From NCBI RefSeq assembly GCF_004570385.1, contig NZ_SPQL01000015.1, positions 1 through 64,000 on the forward strand: a stretch of DNA of 64,000 bases, read 5' to 3'. This document shows positions 33,788 through 42,940 of this stretch, piece by piece. The notes beneath the pieces were generated by a model that saw nothing but the letters and a program-made list of their open reading frames with translations, made no database searches and had not been told where the DNA came from. A program made the translations under genes and the position numbers. Within the stretch, counting starts at the first letter, position 1; each line of letters begins with the position of its first letter. This stretch comes from Blastococcus sp. CT_GayMR19. GTDB lineage: Bacteria > Actinomycetota > Actinomycetes > Mycobacteriales > Geodermatophilaceae.

Positions 33788-35284
33788 ATGCGCACCATCG
33801 AGCACTGGATCGGCGGCAAGTCGACCTCCGGGAGCCCGAGCGGCACCGCACCGGTCTGGGACCCGGCCACCGGCGCCCAGCAGGCCGAGGTGGTCCTGGG
33901 CTCGGCCGCCGACGTGGCCGAGGCGGTCCGGGTGGCCGCCGCCGCCTTCGAGGAGTGGTCCCAGTCATCGCTCTCGCGGCGGGCGAAGGTCCTCTTCGCG
34001 TTCCGCGAGCTGGCCACCGCCCGCGCCGGCGAGCTGGCCGAGCTGGTCAGCTCCGAGCACGGGAAGGTGCTCTCCGACGCCCGCGGCGAGGTCGACCGGG
34101 GCCTGGAGGTGGTGGAGTTCGCGTGCGGCATCCCCCACCTGCTGAAGGGGTCCTTCTCCGACCAGGCGTCCACCGACGTCGACGTCTTCTCGTTCCGGTC
34201 GCCGCTGGGCGTCGTCGCCGGGATCACGCCGTTCAACTTCCCGGTGATGGTCCCGATGTGGATGCACCCGGTGGCGATCGCGTGCGGCAACACGTTCATC
34301 CTCAAGCCGAGCGAGCGCGACCCGTCCCCCTCCCAGCTCGTCGCCGAGCTGTGGCAGGAGGCCGGGCTGCCGGACGGCGTCTTCAACGTCGTCCAGGGCG
34401 GCAAGGAGGTGGTCGACGCGCTGCTGGACGACCCCGGTGTCGCGGCCGTCTCCTTCGTGGGCTCGACGCCCATCGCGCGCTACGTGCACGAGCGGGGCAC
34501 GGCGACCGGCAAGCGGGTCCAGGCCCTCGGTGGCGCCAAGAACCACGCCGTCGTGCTGCCCGACGCCGACGTCGACTACGCGTCCGACCACCTGGTGGCC
34601 GCGGCCTTCGGGTCCGCCGGCGAGCGCTGCATGGCGATCTCGGCCGCGGTGACCGTCGGGGGCGCCGGCGACGCGCTGGTCGAGGCCGTGTCCGCGAAGG
34701 CGTCCGCGATGAAGGTCGGCCCCGGCCGGGACCCGTCGAGCGAGATGGGTCCGATCGTGACCCGCGAGGCCCGCGACCGGATCGCCGGCTACATCGGCTC
34801 GGGCGCAGAGCAGGGTGCACGGGTGGCGGTGGACGGGCGAGGCCTCGTCGTGCCCGGGCACGAGGACGGGTTCTTCATCGGCCCGTCGGTGCTCGATCAC
34901 GTGACGCCGTCGATGGACGCCTACCGCGACGAGATCTTCGGTCCGGTGCTGTCGGTGGTCCGTGCCGACACCGTCGACGAGGCGATCGCGCTGATCAACG
35001 CCAATCCGTACGGCAACGGCACCGCGATCTTCACCTCCAGCGGCGAGGCGGCCCGCCGCTTCAAGCGCGGGGTCACCGTCGGCATGATCGGCGTGAACGT
35101 GCCGATCCCCGTGCCGATGGCCTACTACTCCTTCGGCGGCTGGAAGGACTCGCTGTTCGGTCAGAGCCGCATCCACGGCCCGGACGGGGTGGACTTCTAC
35201 ACCCGCACCAAGGTGGTCACGGAGCGCTGGCCGACGGTGTCGGCCCACAGCGCCGCCAGCTACCACTTCCCGACGTCGACGTGA
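33788..35284 (+). CDS. mmsA: CoA-acylating methylmalonate-semialdehyde dehydrogenase
   Basis: A 498-residue aldehyde dehydrogenase of the MmsA subgroup: opening RTIEHWIGGK, SPLGVVAGITPFNFPVMVPMWM, KPSERDPSPSQL, FVGSTPIARYVHERGTATGKRVQALGGAKNHAVVLPDAD, nucleophile Cys in GSAGERCMAIS and GVNVPIPVPMAYYSFGG. Members turn methylmalonate or malonate semialdehyde plus CoA into propionyl- or acetyl-CoA with CO2 release. Either GTG 33779 or ATG 33788 may start it; the ATG gives the usual N-terminus. Its stop overlaps the GntR start. It is the likely exit of this pathway into central metabolism. Confidence 0.92.
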   Translation: MRTIEHWIGGKSTSGSPSGTAPVWDPATGAQQAEVVLGSAADVAEAVRVAAAAFEEWSQSSLSRRAKVLFAFRELATARAGELAELVSSEHGKVLSDARGEVDRGLEVVEFACGIPHLLKGSFSDQASTDVDVFSFRSPLGVVAGITPFNFPVMVPMWMHPVAIACGNTFILKPSERDPSPSQLVAELWQEAGLPDGVFNVVQGGKEVVDALLDDPGVAAVSFVGSTPIARYVHERGTATGKRVQALGGAKNHAVVLPDADVDYASDHLVAAAFGSAGERCMAISAAVTVGGAGDALVEAVSAKASAMKVGPGRDPSSEMGPIVTREARDRIAGYIGSGAEQGARVAVDGRGLVVPGHEDGFFIGPSVLDHVTPSMDAYRDEIFGPVLSVVRADTVDEAIALINANPYGNGTAIFTSSGEAARRFKRGVTVGMIGVNVPIPVPMAYYSFGGWKDSLFGQSRIHGPDGVDFYTRTKVVTERWPTVSAHSAASYHFPTST

Positions 35285-35961
35285 CCACGGCGTCGGAGTC
35301 GGCGGGCAGCCGGGTCGCCCAGGGGCTGCGTGACCGGTTGCGGACCGGCGCGCTGGCTCCCGGGACGGTGCTGTCGCAGGCGGAGATCGCCGCGGAGTAC
35401 GGCGTCAGCCGCATCCCGGTCCGCGACGCGCTGCACATCCTCTCCACCGAGGGGCTGGTCGACCTGGGCGTGTCCGGCGCGGTGGTGACCGGCCTGTCGA
35501 TCGCCGAGCTCCAGGAGCTCTACGAGCTCCGGGAGGCGGTCGAGCCGGTCGTCACCGCCATCGCGGTGCCCAACGTCGGCCGCGCCGAGACCCGGCAGAT
35601 GGCGACCATCCTCGATCGCATGGAGGCCGAGGGCATCAGTCCCGCGGAGTGGCTGGAGGCCAACGCGACCTTCCACGCCCTGATCTACACCCGGGCGAAC
35701 CGGCCCCGGATGGTCGAGCTGACCGAGCAGCTGCGGCGGCTCACCGACCGGTACGTCTACCTGCACCTCGAGGTCATCGGCGACGTGGAGCACCTGCGCG
35801 AGGAGCACCGCCAGATCCTGGCGGCCGTGCGCGGGGGCGACCCGCGGCTGGTCGCGGAGCTGACCCGCCTCCACCTGGCGACCTCGCACGAGTTCATCCT
35901 GCGATACCTGCTCAGGACGGCCACCGACGGTGCCGTCCCGGCGACCGGCGTGGCGGGCTAG
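35281..35961 (+). CDS. GntR family transcriptional regulator (FCD domain)
   Basis: A 226-residue regulator: N-terminal winged helix LSQAEIAAEYGVSRIPVRDALHILSTEGLVDL and C-terminal FCD domain with metal-site candidates His in NATFHALIY, EEHRQI and TRLHLATSH. Three His are kept while the usual Asp position reads Asn. It overlaps the mmsA stop by four bases, so it is made with the enzymes it probably controls, perhaps at the inverted repeat at 31401-31432. The ligand should be a pathway acid (inference). Confidence 0.9.
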   Translation: MTTASESAGSRVAQGLRDRLRTGALAPGTVLSQAEIAAEYGVSRIPVRDALHILSTEGLVDLGVSGAVVTGLSIAELQELYELREAVEPVVTAIAVPNVGRAETRQMATILDRMEAEGISPAEWLEANATFHALIYTRANRPRMVELTEQLRRLTDRYVYLHLEVIGDVEHLREEHRQILAAVRGGDPRLVAELTRLHLATSHEFILRYLLRTATDGAVPATGVAG

Positions 35962-36560
35962 TCCGGGTCCGGCCCCGCCCCGTCGGCAGCCGCCTGGGCG
36001 AGCCGGCGGATGTCACCCAGGTGATGCTGCCCCTCGTGGAGGGCCTGCCGCACCAGCCAGCGAGCGGTGCGCTCCTCGCCGGGCAGCCGGGTGACCGTGC
36101 GCGCCCAGCCGTCCGGGCCGACGCGGGCCACCTCGTCGCAGAAGCCGGCGGTGTTCGCGTCGAGCTCGTCGAGGACGGCGTGGACGTCGCGCTCGTTGTA
36201 GCGGAAGCGGCGTGCCCGCAGGTCGTTGAGCATGGGCTCGAGGACGGGCCGGTCCTCGGTCCGCGCCCGGTGCAGCCGGATCGTGTAGACGGCGTACACG
36301 TCACGCAGATGGCAGACGTACTCGGCGACCGACCAGGCGCCGGTGCCGGGCCGCCACCGGTGCGCGCCCGCCGGTATGCCCGCCACCGCATCGCGGACCG
36401 CGGTGGGCACCCTGCGGATCAGATCGACGGCGCTCTCCGCCGGGAGCTGCGCGTAGGAGAGCCCGCACTCGGGGCACACGTGGTCCTCATCGGCGAGCGG
36501 CGGCACGGCGACGCCCCGGTTCGCCCGCTCCGCCCGCTCGTCCTCGCGCACGACGACCAT
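35958..36560 (-). CDS. DinB superfamily protein with an N-terminal CxxC motif
   Basis: A 200-residue four-helix-bundle protein of the DinB/maleylpyruvate-isomerase-like superfamily: WSVAEYVCHLRDVY and ALHEGQHHLGDIRRL supply the metal-binding His. The N-terminus has HVCPECGLSY, a CxxC resembling half a zinc ribbon. Its stop overlaps the GntR stop tail to tail. Some DinB proteins are mycothiol-dependent transferases or isomerases, which would fit an actinobacterium and a neighbouring catabolic operon, but the role is unproven. Upstream (36561-36752) no gene is seen. Confidence 0.78.
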   Translation of the reverse strand: MVVVREDERAERANRGVAVPPLADEDHVCPECGLSYAQLPAESAVDLIRRVPTAVRDAVAGIPAGAHRWRPGTGAWSVAEYVCHLRDVYAVYTIRLHRARTEDRPVLEPMLNDLRARRFRYNERDVHAVLDELDANTAGFCDEVARVGPDGWARTVTRLPGEERTARWLVRQALHEGQHHLGDIRRLAQAAADGAGPDPD

Positions 36561-36752
36561 GGTGGACCCCGTGGGTGAGGATGCCGACGTCGATCCTCAG
36601 GTCGTCGCTCGGTTGCACCCGCCGGCGGCCCACCGGGGGTCGATCTCGAGCGCCCCGTCGCCTTGTCGCCAGGTCGCCGGCCCGGCCCGGCCATCGGGTG
36701 CCCGGGTGATCATGGCGGCGGCCCCACCCCGGTCGGCGAACCGAGCGCCTGT

Positions 36753-37220
36753 CTACTTTCTGTCGTCCTTCTTGTTCGTGAAGGTCACGGTGCACTTGTG
36801 CTTCTCGGGAACGTCGACCACGACCTTGGCGTCATGGTCGTTCCGGTCCTTGTAGTAGCAACCCTTGACCTCGATGTCGTGGAGCTTGTACCCGTTGGCG
36901 ACCTTCTCCCGGACGACATACGCGCCCTTGTCGACCTTGAACTTGTCGCTGCACTTCTTGTCATCCTTGGCCTTGACCGTGATGTCGAACTTGTACTTGT
37001 CCCTTTCGCCGTTCGCCTTCTTCTCACGGATGACGAACACGAATGTCGCATCGCCCTTGTCGTACTTACCGTCCTTGCCGTCCTTGAGAACCTTGCAGAC
37101 TCTGATCTCGCCCTGCTTGTCGCTGTAGTCGGCACCGGACGCGGCGGCCGGTGTACTGGTCACCAGTGTCAAGCCGAACACCATCAACATCGCGAAGGCC
37201 AGTCTCCGCAGAATCGACAT
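36753..37220 (-). CDS. Small secreted lysine-rich protein with prealbumin-like domain
   Basis: A 155-residue exported protein. Residues 1-28 are a signal peptide (SILRRLAFAMLMVFGLTLV, then TSTPAAAS). The mature 127 residues contain 27 Lys and many Asp, and four Cys (about 42, 90, 121 and 143) that could form two disulfides. IRVCKVL, AYVVREKVANGYKL and CTVTFTNKK match the strand pattern of single prealbumin-like/SpaA-type domains. Start ATG 37220 with GGAGAGG six bases upstream. Base composition is visibly less GC-rich than its neighbours. No sortase motif or membrane anchor, so it should be released. Function unknown. Confidence 0.75.
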   Translation of the reverse strand: MSILRRLAFAMLMVFGLTLVTSTPAAASGADYSDKQGEIRVCKVLKDGKDGKYDKGDATFVFVIREKKANGERDKYKFDITVKAKDDKKCSDKFKVDKGAYVVREKVANGYKLHDIEVKGCYYKDRNDHDAKVVVDVPEKHKCTVTFTNKKDDRK

Positions 37221-37789
37221 CGTGAACCTCTCCCCCTGGTTGTGCCTGGTTTGCCCTGGTCGTCCATGTCGTCGTGACAGTCGTCGTGAAGCACGTCGCA
37301 TCGTTCGGTACGGGCGGGCGGATTCGCGCCGGACGCCGCTGTCGTCACCGGATGACTGCGATCCCCGGCCCGAGGAGTTCGTGAGATCGACGGGTGACCG
37401 GGGCACCGCGAGGCCGGAGCACGGATACCGACCGCATCGGCCGGATGTGTCGTAGAGCTACGAGGCCGGCGCAGACAATGCGGACGTCATCGCCGCAGTG
37501 GGTATGCCGGCGGCGGGACTCGCACGCATTGAAGCCGAATTGATGGGCTCGACATTGGCGCCCCCAGGGACGGATTCCAACGGGTCACGGTAAGCCGCCC
37601 AATTGCGACGTGTCAACCACTGTCGGCGCCGCCTGAAACCGCACGTCAGACGCCCGTGCGGCTATTCGACCGCTTCTCCGGACGGCCGGTCCGGACTCCC
37701 GCCGACCCGGGCCGGGGTGTCCCCGCGCACCCGCGAGGCCGCTCGCACAGGTGCCGGGAGCCCCGTGACGCGGCAGGCCGGCCGGGCGA
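37221..37789. other. Long intergenic stretch with one hairpin and no supported gene
   Basis: These 569 bases lie between the end of the acyl-CoA synthetase gene and the start of the secreted protein gene. Short open frames are present on both strands, but none has a ribosome site, family motif or sensible composition. Part of the stretch around 37,450-37,600 is less GC-rich than average. The promoter of the secreted protein must lie in its left part, but I find no convincing -35/-10 pair. Confidence 0.5.
37639..37661. terminator. Possible terminator hairpin downstream of the acyl-CoA synthetase gene
   Basis: CCGCACG and CGTGCGG flank nine bases, 130 bases beyond the synthetase stop on the minus strand. 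There is no T-run. It may terminate that transcript or be a regulatory palindrome. Confidence 0.3.
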
Positions 37790-39448
37790 TCACTTCTCGC
37801 GAGCGCGCAGTTCCCGACGCAGCAGCTTGCCGGTGACTGTCTTGGGGAGCTCGTCGAGGATCTCGACCTGGCGGGGGTACTTGTAGGCCGCCATGCGCTC
37901 CCGGCAGAAGGCGATCAGCTCGTCCGCGGTGGTGCTCGTGCCCGGGCGGAGGCTGACGAACGCCTTGACCGTCTCCCCGCGGTACTCGTCCGGCACACCG
38001 ACCACTGAGGCCTCGCGAACGGCCTCGTGCTCGTACAGCACGTCCTCGACCTCGCGCGGCCAGACCTTGTAGCCGCCGGCGTTGATCTGGTCCTTCTTCC
38101 GATCGACGATGTAGAACCAGCCGCGCTCGTCCATGTAGCCGACGTCGCCGGTGCGCAGGGCCCCACCGGGGAGCGCCCGCGCCGTCTCCTCGGGCTTCCC
38201 CCAGTAACCGGGCACCACCTGCGGTCCGCTGGTGACGAGTTCGCCGACCTCCCCCGGCGGCAGGTCCTGCCCGTCGTCGCCGACGATGCGCACCATGGTG
38301 TCGTAGAGGGGCGCACCGACGGAGAGCGCTCCCGAGGCCTCGTCCACGGGCGCCTCGGCGGAGAAGGGGACGGCGTGCGAGGGCGACGTGGTCTCGGTCA
38401 GCCCGTAGATGTTGTGGATGTAGTGGCCGAAGGCCCGGGAGAACGCCGTGACGGTGCTCGGTGGGATGGGCGCCCCCCCGGACCAGATCCGCTTCAGCGA
38501 CGCCAGCGCCTCCTTCTCGACGTCCGGCACGTTCATCAGCGCGATGAACACCGTGATCGCACCGACGGTGAACGTCGGACGCTCGGCGCGGATGGTGTCG
38601 ATCGCCAGCGACGGCTCGAAGCGGTGGAACAGCACGAGGGGCACGCCCAGGAGCAGGCTCACCGTGACGTGCCCGATCAGGCCGGTGATGTGGAACAGCG
38701 GGGCGACGCCGAGGACGACGTCCTCGGGCCCCAGGCCGCACCACTGCCGGTAGGTCTGGCTGTTGAAGACCACGTTGCCGTGGCTGTTCATCGCGCCCTT
38801 GGGCGGCCCGGTCGTCCCCGAGGTGTACGTGAGGACGGCGGTGTCCCCCCGGTCGAACGTGACCGGCGGCGGTGTCGTCCCCCGGAAGCGCGCCAGCAGG
38901 TCCTCGAGGTCGACGGTGTCGTCTGACGGGATCCGCTCCGAGCCGGGGAATGCCCGGGGGTCGTTCCGCGTCTGGTACTCGAGCTCCGAGGTGGTGAGCA
39001 CGGTCTGCACCCCGGTCCTGGCCACGACCTTCGACGCCACGTCGCGGTACAGGCTCTGCAGGCAGACCAGCACCCGCGCGCCCGAGTCGTTGAGCAGCAG
39101 CTCGAGTTCCCTTTCGCGGTTCATCGGGTTGATGTTCACCGCGACCCCGCCGGCCTTCCACGTCCCGACGAGGCCGATCACGAACTGGGGGACGTTCTGG
39201 AGGTACAGGCCCACCCGGTCGCCCCGGGAGAAGCCGGCGTCCAGCAGGCCGACGGCAAATGCGTCGCTGAGCTCGTCGAGCTCCCGCAGGGTGACGCGGC
39301 CGTCGAAGTAGCGGAGAGCGTCACCGCCGGGGTTCCGCTCGACCGACGCCTTGAACATGGCCAGCGCGTCCTCGAACTCGAGAGCGAGCCCGGTCGGCTG
39401 GCCCTCGTCGTAGAGGGCCAACCACGGCCTGTCGTCGTAGACGCTCAC
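37790..39448 (-). CDS. AMP-dependent acyl-CoA synthetase/ligase
   Basis: ANL-superfamily enzyme of 552 residues: AMP-binding P-loop YTSGTTGPPKGAMNS, A5 motif YGLTETTSPS, A7/A8 region TGDVGYMDERGWFYIVDRKKDQINAGGYKVWPREVE and the adenylation Lys in TVTGKLLRRELR. It should activate a carboxylic acid, probably a fatty acid, with ATP and CoA. GTG start with GGGGAG five bases upstream. It lies 16 bases after leuB on the same strand and may be co-transcribed with serA and leuB, though it is not an amino-acid-biosynthesis gene. Confidence 0.9.
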   Translation of the reverse strand: MSVYDDRPWLALYDEGQPTGLALEFEDALAMFKASVERNPGGDALRYFDGRVTLRELDELSDAFAVGLLDAGFSRGDRVGLYLQNVPQFVIGLVGTWKAGGVAVNINPMNRERELELLLNDSGARVLVCLQSLYRDVASKVVARTGVQTVLTTSELEYQTRNDPRAFPGSERIPSDDTVDLEDLLARFRGTTPPPVTFDRGDTAVLTYTSGTTGPPKGAMNSHGNVVFNSQTYRQWCGLGPEDVVLGVAPLFHITGLIGHVTVSLLLGVPLVLFHRFEPSLAIDTIRAERPTFTVGAITVFIALMNVPDVEKEALASLKRIWSGGAPIPPSTVTAFSRAFGHYIHNIYGLTETTSPSHAVPFSAEAPVDEASGALSVGAPLYDTMVRIVGDDGQDLPPGEVGELVTSGPQVVPGYWGKPEETARALPGGALRTGDVGYMDERGWFYIVDRKKDQINAGGYKVWPREVEDVLYEHEAVREASVVGVPDEYRGETVKAFVSLRPGTSTTADELIAFCRERMAAYKYPRQVEILDELPKTVTGKLLRRELRAREK

Positions 39449-39464
39449 GGCACTCCCCGTCTGC

Positions 39465-40487
39465 TCAGCCGCTGACCAGTGCAGCCAGCCGGTCGCCCAC
39501 CTCGGCGGTGCGCAGTTGCTCCGTGGCGCCCCGCGTCGAGAGGTCGAACGCCACCGCGGCGTTGACCTTCCTGGCCTGGTCGACCCGGCCCAGGTGCTCG
39601 AGCAGCAGCCCCACGGAGAGCACCGTGGCGGTCGGGTCGGCGATCCCCTGACCGGCGATGTCGGGGGCCGAGCCGTGCACGGGCTCGAACATGCTGGGGT
39701 GGGTGCCCGAGGTGTCCAGGTTTCCGCTGGCGGCCAGCCCGATGCCCCCGGTCACTGCCGCCGCGACGTCGGTGATGATGTCGCCGAAGAGGTTGTCCGT
39801 GACGATGACGTCGTAGCGGCCGGGGTCGGTGATGAAGAACATCGAGGCGGCGTCGACGTGCTGATAGGCGACCGTCACCTCGGGGAACTCCGCGCCGAGC
39901 TCCTCGACCGTCCGTGACCACAGACCACCGGCGTGGGTGAGCACGTTGGTCTTGTGGATCAGCGTGAGGTGCCTGCGCGGGCGGGCGATCGCGCGCTCGA
40001 AGGCGTACCGCACGACCCGCTCGACGCCGAACGCGGTGTTGAGCGAGACCTCGGTGGCGATCTCCTGCGGGGTGTCGCGGCGGATCACTCCCCCGTTGCC
40101 CGCGTACAGCCCCTCGGTGCCCTCGCGGATGCAGAGCATGTCGATCGTGCCGGGGTCGGCCAGCGGGCTGACGGCCCCGTCGTAGAGCTTCGCCGGGCGG
40201 AGGTTGACGTGGTGGTCGAGCTCGAACCGCAACCGCAGCAGCAGGCCCCGCTCCAGGATGCCGCTCGGCACCCCCGGATCGCCGATGGCACCCAGCAGGA
40301 TCGCGTCGTGCTGACGCAGCTCGTCCAGCACCGTGTCGGGCAGCAGCTCGCCCGTGCGCTGCCAGCGCGCCGCGCCGAGGTCGTACGGGGTGGTCTCGAG
40401 GTCGGGTGCGACCTCGCGGAGGACCTTCAGCCCCTCGTCCACCACCTCGGGACCGATTCCGTCTCCAGCGATCACTGCCAGGCGCAT
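39465..40487 (-). CDS. leuB: 3-isopropylmalate dehydrogenase
   Basis: Leucine-pathway enzyme of 340 residues that oxidatively decarboxylates 3-isopropylmalate with NAD+. It has the opening [13 protein letters not shown], the substrate-binding Arg region [32 protein letters not shown], the HKTNVL Lys, the metal-binding [10 protein letters not shown] and the coenzyme loop [20 protein letters not shown]. The ATG at 40487 starts at the first strand; a frame extension to 40538 is not needed. It lies 16 bases downstream of serA on the same strand. Confidence 0.95.
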   Translation of the reverse strand: MRLAVIAGDGIGPEVVDEGLKVLREVAPDLETTPYDLGAARWQRTGELLPDTVLDELRQHDAILLGAIGDPGVPSGILERGLLLRLRFELDHHVNLRPAKLYDGAVSPLADPGTIDMLCIREGTEGLYAGNGGVIRRDTPQEIATEVSLNTAFGVERVVRYAFERAIARPRRHLTLIHKTNVLTHAGGLWSRTVEELGAEFPEVTVAYQHVDAASMFFITDPGRYDVIVTDNLFGDIITDVAAAVTGGIGLAASGNLDTSGTHPSMFEPVHGSAPDIAGQGIADPTATVLSVGLLLEHLGRVDQARKVNAAVAFDLSTRGATEQLRTAEVGDRLAALVSG

Positions 40488-40503
40488 GGGAAGGAACCCT
40501 AGG

Positions 40504-42105
40504 TCAGAGCGGGTTGAGGTCGGCCGAGTGGGCCTCACGGGCGCCGATCCGGCCGGCGATGTCCTCGAGCAGCTCCGTCGAGACCGGGCTGTCGACGGTG
40601 ACCGCCATCAGCGCCTCGCCCCCGCGGGTGGTCCGGCTGACCTGGGCGCCGGCGATGTTGATCCCGGCCTCCCCGAGGGCCGCACCCACCGTCCCGACGA
40701 CGCCCGGGCGGTCGGTGTAGGTGAAGAACAGCAGGTAGCCCGACAGGTCGAGGTCGATGTCGAAGCCGTCGACCTCGGTCAGCTTGGGCACCTGGTTCTT
40801 GCCGAACAGGGTGCCCGAGACGGTCACCTGGGTGCCGTCGGCCATCGCGCCGCGGACGGTGACGAGGTTCCGGTAGTCGGGGCTCTCGACGTCACTGGTC
40901 AGGGCGACCTCGAGCCCGCGCTGGTCGGCCAGCAGCGGTGCGTTCACGTAGGTGACCTGCTCCTCGACGACGTCGGAGAACACGCCCTTGAGGACGGCGA
41001 GCTGGACGACGGACACGTCGAACTCGGCGATCTTGCCGCGCACCTCGACGGTGACCGACTGGGCCAGTCCCCCGGCGACCGCGGTGAACACCCGGCCCAG
41101 CTTCTCCGCCAGCGGCAGGCCGGGCCGCACGTCCTCGGCCACCACGCCGCCGGCCTGCACGTTGACCGCGTCCGGGACGAACTCGCCCTGGAGCGCCAGC
41201 CGGACGGACCGGGCGACGGCGGTGCCCGCCTTGTCCTGCGCCTCGGTGGTCGAGGCACCCAGGTGCGGCGTCACGACGGTGTTGGGCAGCCCGAAGAGCG
41301 GGCTGTCGGTGGTGGGCTCCTTGGCGTAGACGTCGAGACCGGCGGCGCCCACCTGACCCGACTTCAGCGCATCGGCAAGGGCTTCCTCGTCGACGAGCCC
41401 GCCGCGCGCGGCGTTGACGATGATCACGCCGCGCTTGGTGGTCGCCAGCTCGGCGGCGCCGATCAGGCCCACGGTCTCCGGCGTCTTCGGCAGGTGGATC
41501 GTGATGAAGTCCGACTCCCGGAGCAGCTCCTCCAGCGAGACCAGCCGGACGCCGAGCTGCGCGGCCCGGCCGGGCTGGATGTAGGGGTCGTAGGCGATCA
41601 GCGTGACGCCGAAGGCAGCCAGGCGCTGGGCCACGAGGATGCCGATCCGGCCGAGGCCGACGACGCCGACCGTCTTGTCGGTGACCTCCACGCCCATGAA
41701 CTTCGACCGCTTCCAGGCGCCCTCGCGCAGGGAGGCGTCGGCCGCCGGGATCTGCCGGGCCGCGGCCAGCAGCAGGGCGACGGCGTGCTCGGCCGCGCTG
41801 ACGATGTTGGACGTCGGCGCGTTGACGACCATGACGCCCCGCTCCGTGGCGGCGGCGACGTCGACGTTGTCCAGGCCGATGCCGGCGCGGGCGACCACCT
41901 TCAGGTTCGGGGCCGCGGACAGCGCCTCGGTGTCGATCTGGGTCGCGCTGCGGACCAGCACCGCCGCGGCGTCGGCCAGCGCGGGCAGCAGCGCGGCCCG
42001 GTCGGTCCCGTCGACGTGCCGGATCTCGACGTCCGTGCCGAGCACCTCCAGGACGCTCGGCGCGAGCTCTTCGGCGATCAGGACGACGGGCAGAGTCGTG
42101 GTCAC
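40504..42105 (-). CDS. serA: D-3-phosphoglycerate dehydrogenase
   Basis: First enzyme of serine synthesis, 533 residues, the long actinobacterial form. Catalytic and Rossmann domains fill residues about 1-315 ([30 protein letters not shown] with catalytic Arg; TPHLGAS with catalytic His). An intervening domain (about 320-455) and a C-terminal ACT domain ([35 protein letters not shown]) follow, the layout that gives serine feedback control in this group. GTG start; a TAGGCT -10 box ends eight bases upstream, so the mRNA is probably leaderless or nearly so. It heads the serA-leuB unit. Confidence 0.95.
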   Translation of the reverse strand: MTTTLPVVLIAEELAPSVLEVLGTDVEIRHVDGTDRAALLPALADAAAVLVRSATQIDTEALSAAPNLKVVARAGIGLDNVDVAAATERGVMVVNAPTSNIVSAAEHAVALLLAAARQIPAADASLREGAWKRSKFMGVEVTDKTVGVVGLGRIGILVAQRLAAFGVTLIAYDPYIQPGRAAQLGVRLVSLEELLRESDFITIHLPKTPETVGLIGAAELATTKRGVIIVNAARGGLVDEEALADALKSGQVGAAGLDVYAKEPTTDSPLFGLPNTVVTPHLGASTTEAQDKAGTAVARSVRLALQGEFVPDAVNVQAGGVVAEDVRPGLPLAEKLGRVFTAVAGGLAQSVTVEVRGKIAEFDVSVVQLAVLKGVFSDVVEEQVTYVNAPLLADQRGLEVALTSDVESPDYRNLVTVRGAMADGTQVTVSGTLFGKNQVPKLTEVDGFDIDLDLSGYLLFFTYTDRPGVVGTVGAALGEAGINIAGAQVSRTTRGGEALMAVTVDSPVSTELLEDIAGRIGAREAHSADLNPL

Positions 42106-42113
42106 GGGGCGTC

Positions 42114-42119
42114 AGCCTA
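42114..42119 (-). promoter_or_regulatory. Predicted -10 box of serA
   Basis: TAGGCT on the minus strand is eight bases before the GTG of serA. No ribosome site is present between them, which supports a leaderless or very short 5' end. Confidence 0.4.
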
Positions 42120-42309
42120 ACCGGGGGGTCCGTGGCCCCGACGGTCCACCCGGACGACCGAGCCGCCGGTGGGCTCGAACTCGCCCCGCCGGGGTCGCTG
42201 AGACGGGTCACAAGCAGGTTGCAGAACCCCCACCGCGCTCGCAGCGGTCCTACACTCCGCCACCGGTCCGCCACCGCGGCGGAATGGACGTCCAGGAGGA
42301 AATCACCCC

Positions 42310-42870
42310 ATGTCCAGTCCCACGCCGCCCGGGTCCGACCCGAACTATCCGCAGGGGAACGCTCCGCAGGGGCAGCCCGGGTGGAACGCCCCCCAGGGGC
42401 CTCCCCAGGGCTACGGCGGCCCCGCGCCGGCCTACTCCGGCCCGGTGGGACCGGGGGGCACCGGCCAGCGCCCGGGCACGGTGACCGCAGCCGCGGTCAC
42501 CGGCATCGCCTGGGGCGGCCTCGGCACCCTGTTCGGGCTGCTCGGCATCTTCGGGGCATCCGTCGCCGAGGACCTCGGGATCGAGCTGTCGGCCCTCGAC
42601 GTCGTCCTGGGCATCCTCAGCATCGCCGCCGCCGTCGCGCTGCTCGTGGGCGGCATCCAGGTGTTCCAGGGCAAGGCGCCCAAGCTGCTCCTGTACGCCG
42701 CCTACGCCGGCCTGGCCCTCTGGGTGCTCGGTGTCCTCCTGAGCATCACGCAGGGCTACGGCTTCTCGGCCCTCAGCCTGGTCAGCCTGATCGTCCTGGG
42801 CGCGATCGTGGCCCTGCTGGTGCAGCCGCAGTCCAAGGAGTACTTCGCCGCACGGGGGCAGAGCGTCTGA
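42310..42870 (+). CDS. Small membrane protein with Pro/Gln/Gly-rich N-terminus
   Basis: A 186-residue protein. Residues 1-58 are disordered and rich in Pro, Gln and Gly (PQGNAPQGQPGWNAPQG). Four hydrophobic helices follow (about 60-80, 90-115, 125-145 and 150-170) and a short charged tail. AGGAGG precedes the ATG by nine bases, and TACACT at 42251-42256 could be its -10 box. The layout is common in actinobacterial envelope proteins of unknown role. It faces a similar protein across a shared terminator, which suggests related origin. Confidence 0.75.
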   Translation: MSSPTPPGSDPNYPQGNAPQGQPGWNAPQGPPQGYGGPAPAYSGPVGPGGTGQRPGTVTAAAVTGIAWGGLGTLFGLLGIFGASVAEDLGIELSALDVVLGILSIAAAVALLVGGIQVFQGKAPKLLLYAAYAGLALWVLGVLLSITQGYGFSALSLVSLIVLGAIVALLVQPQSKEYFAARGQSV

Positions 42871-42878
42871 CGTCCCGA

Positions 42879-42927
42879 GAACGCGGAACGGCCCCCGCTG
42901 CCTGGCAGCGGGGGCCGTTCCGCGTTC
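42879..42927. terminator. Strong bidirectional terminator hairpin
   Basis: Two perfectly complementary 24-base arms around a single T (42903), giving a stem of about 22-23 pairs. It starts nine bases after the stop of the gene ending at 42870 and ends 14 bases before the stop of the convergent gene at 42941. Its core (GGCCCCCGCTGCC and its complement) is almost the same as the core of the hairpin at 43620. Confidence 0.8.
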
Positions 42928-42940
42928 GTGGGGTGAGCGG

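Noticed and set aside
37222-37836. Several 60-77-codon frames on the plus strand of the long intergenic stretch
   Set aside because: No ribosome sites, no motifs, and Arg-rich composition; some run into the synthetase gene antisense.
42168-42187. A T-arm-like string (GGGCTCGAACTCGCC) suggesting a tRNA
   Set aside because: The flanks do not pair as a T stem, and no acceptor, D or anticodon arm can be found around it.
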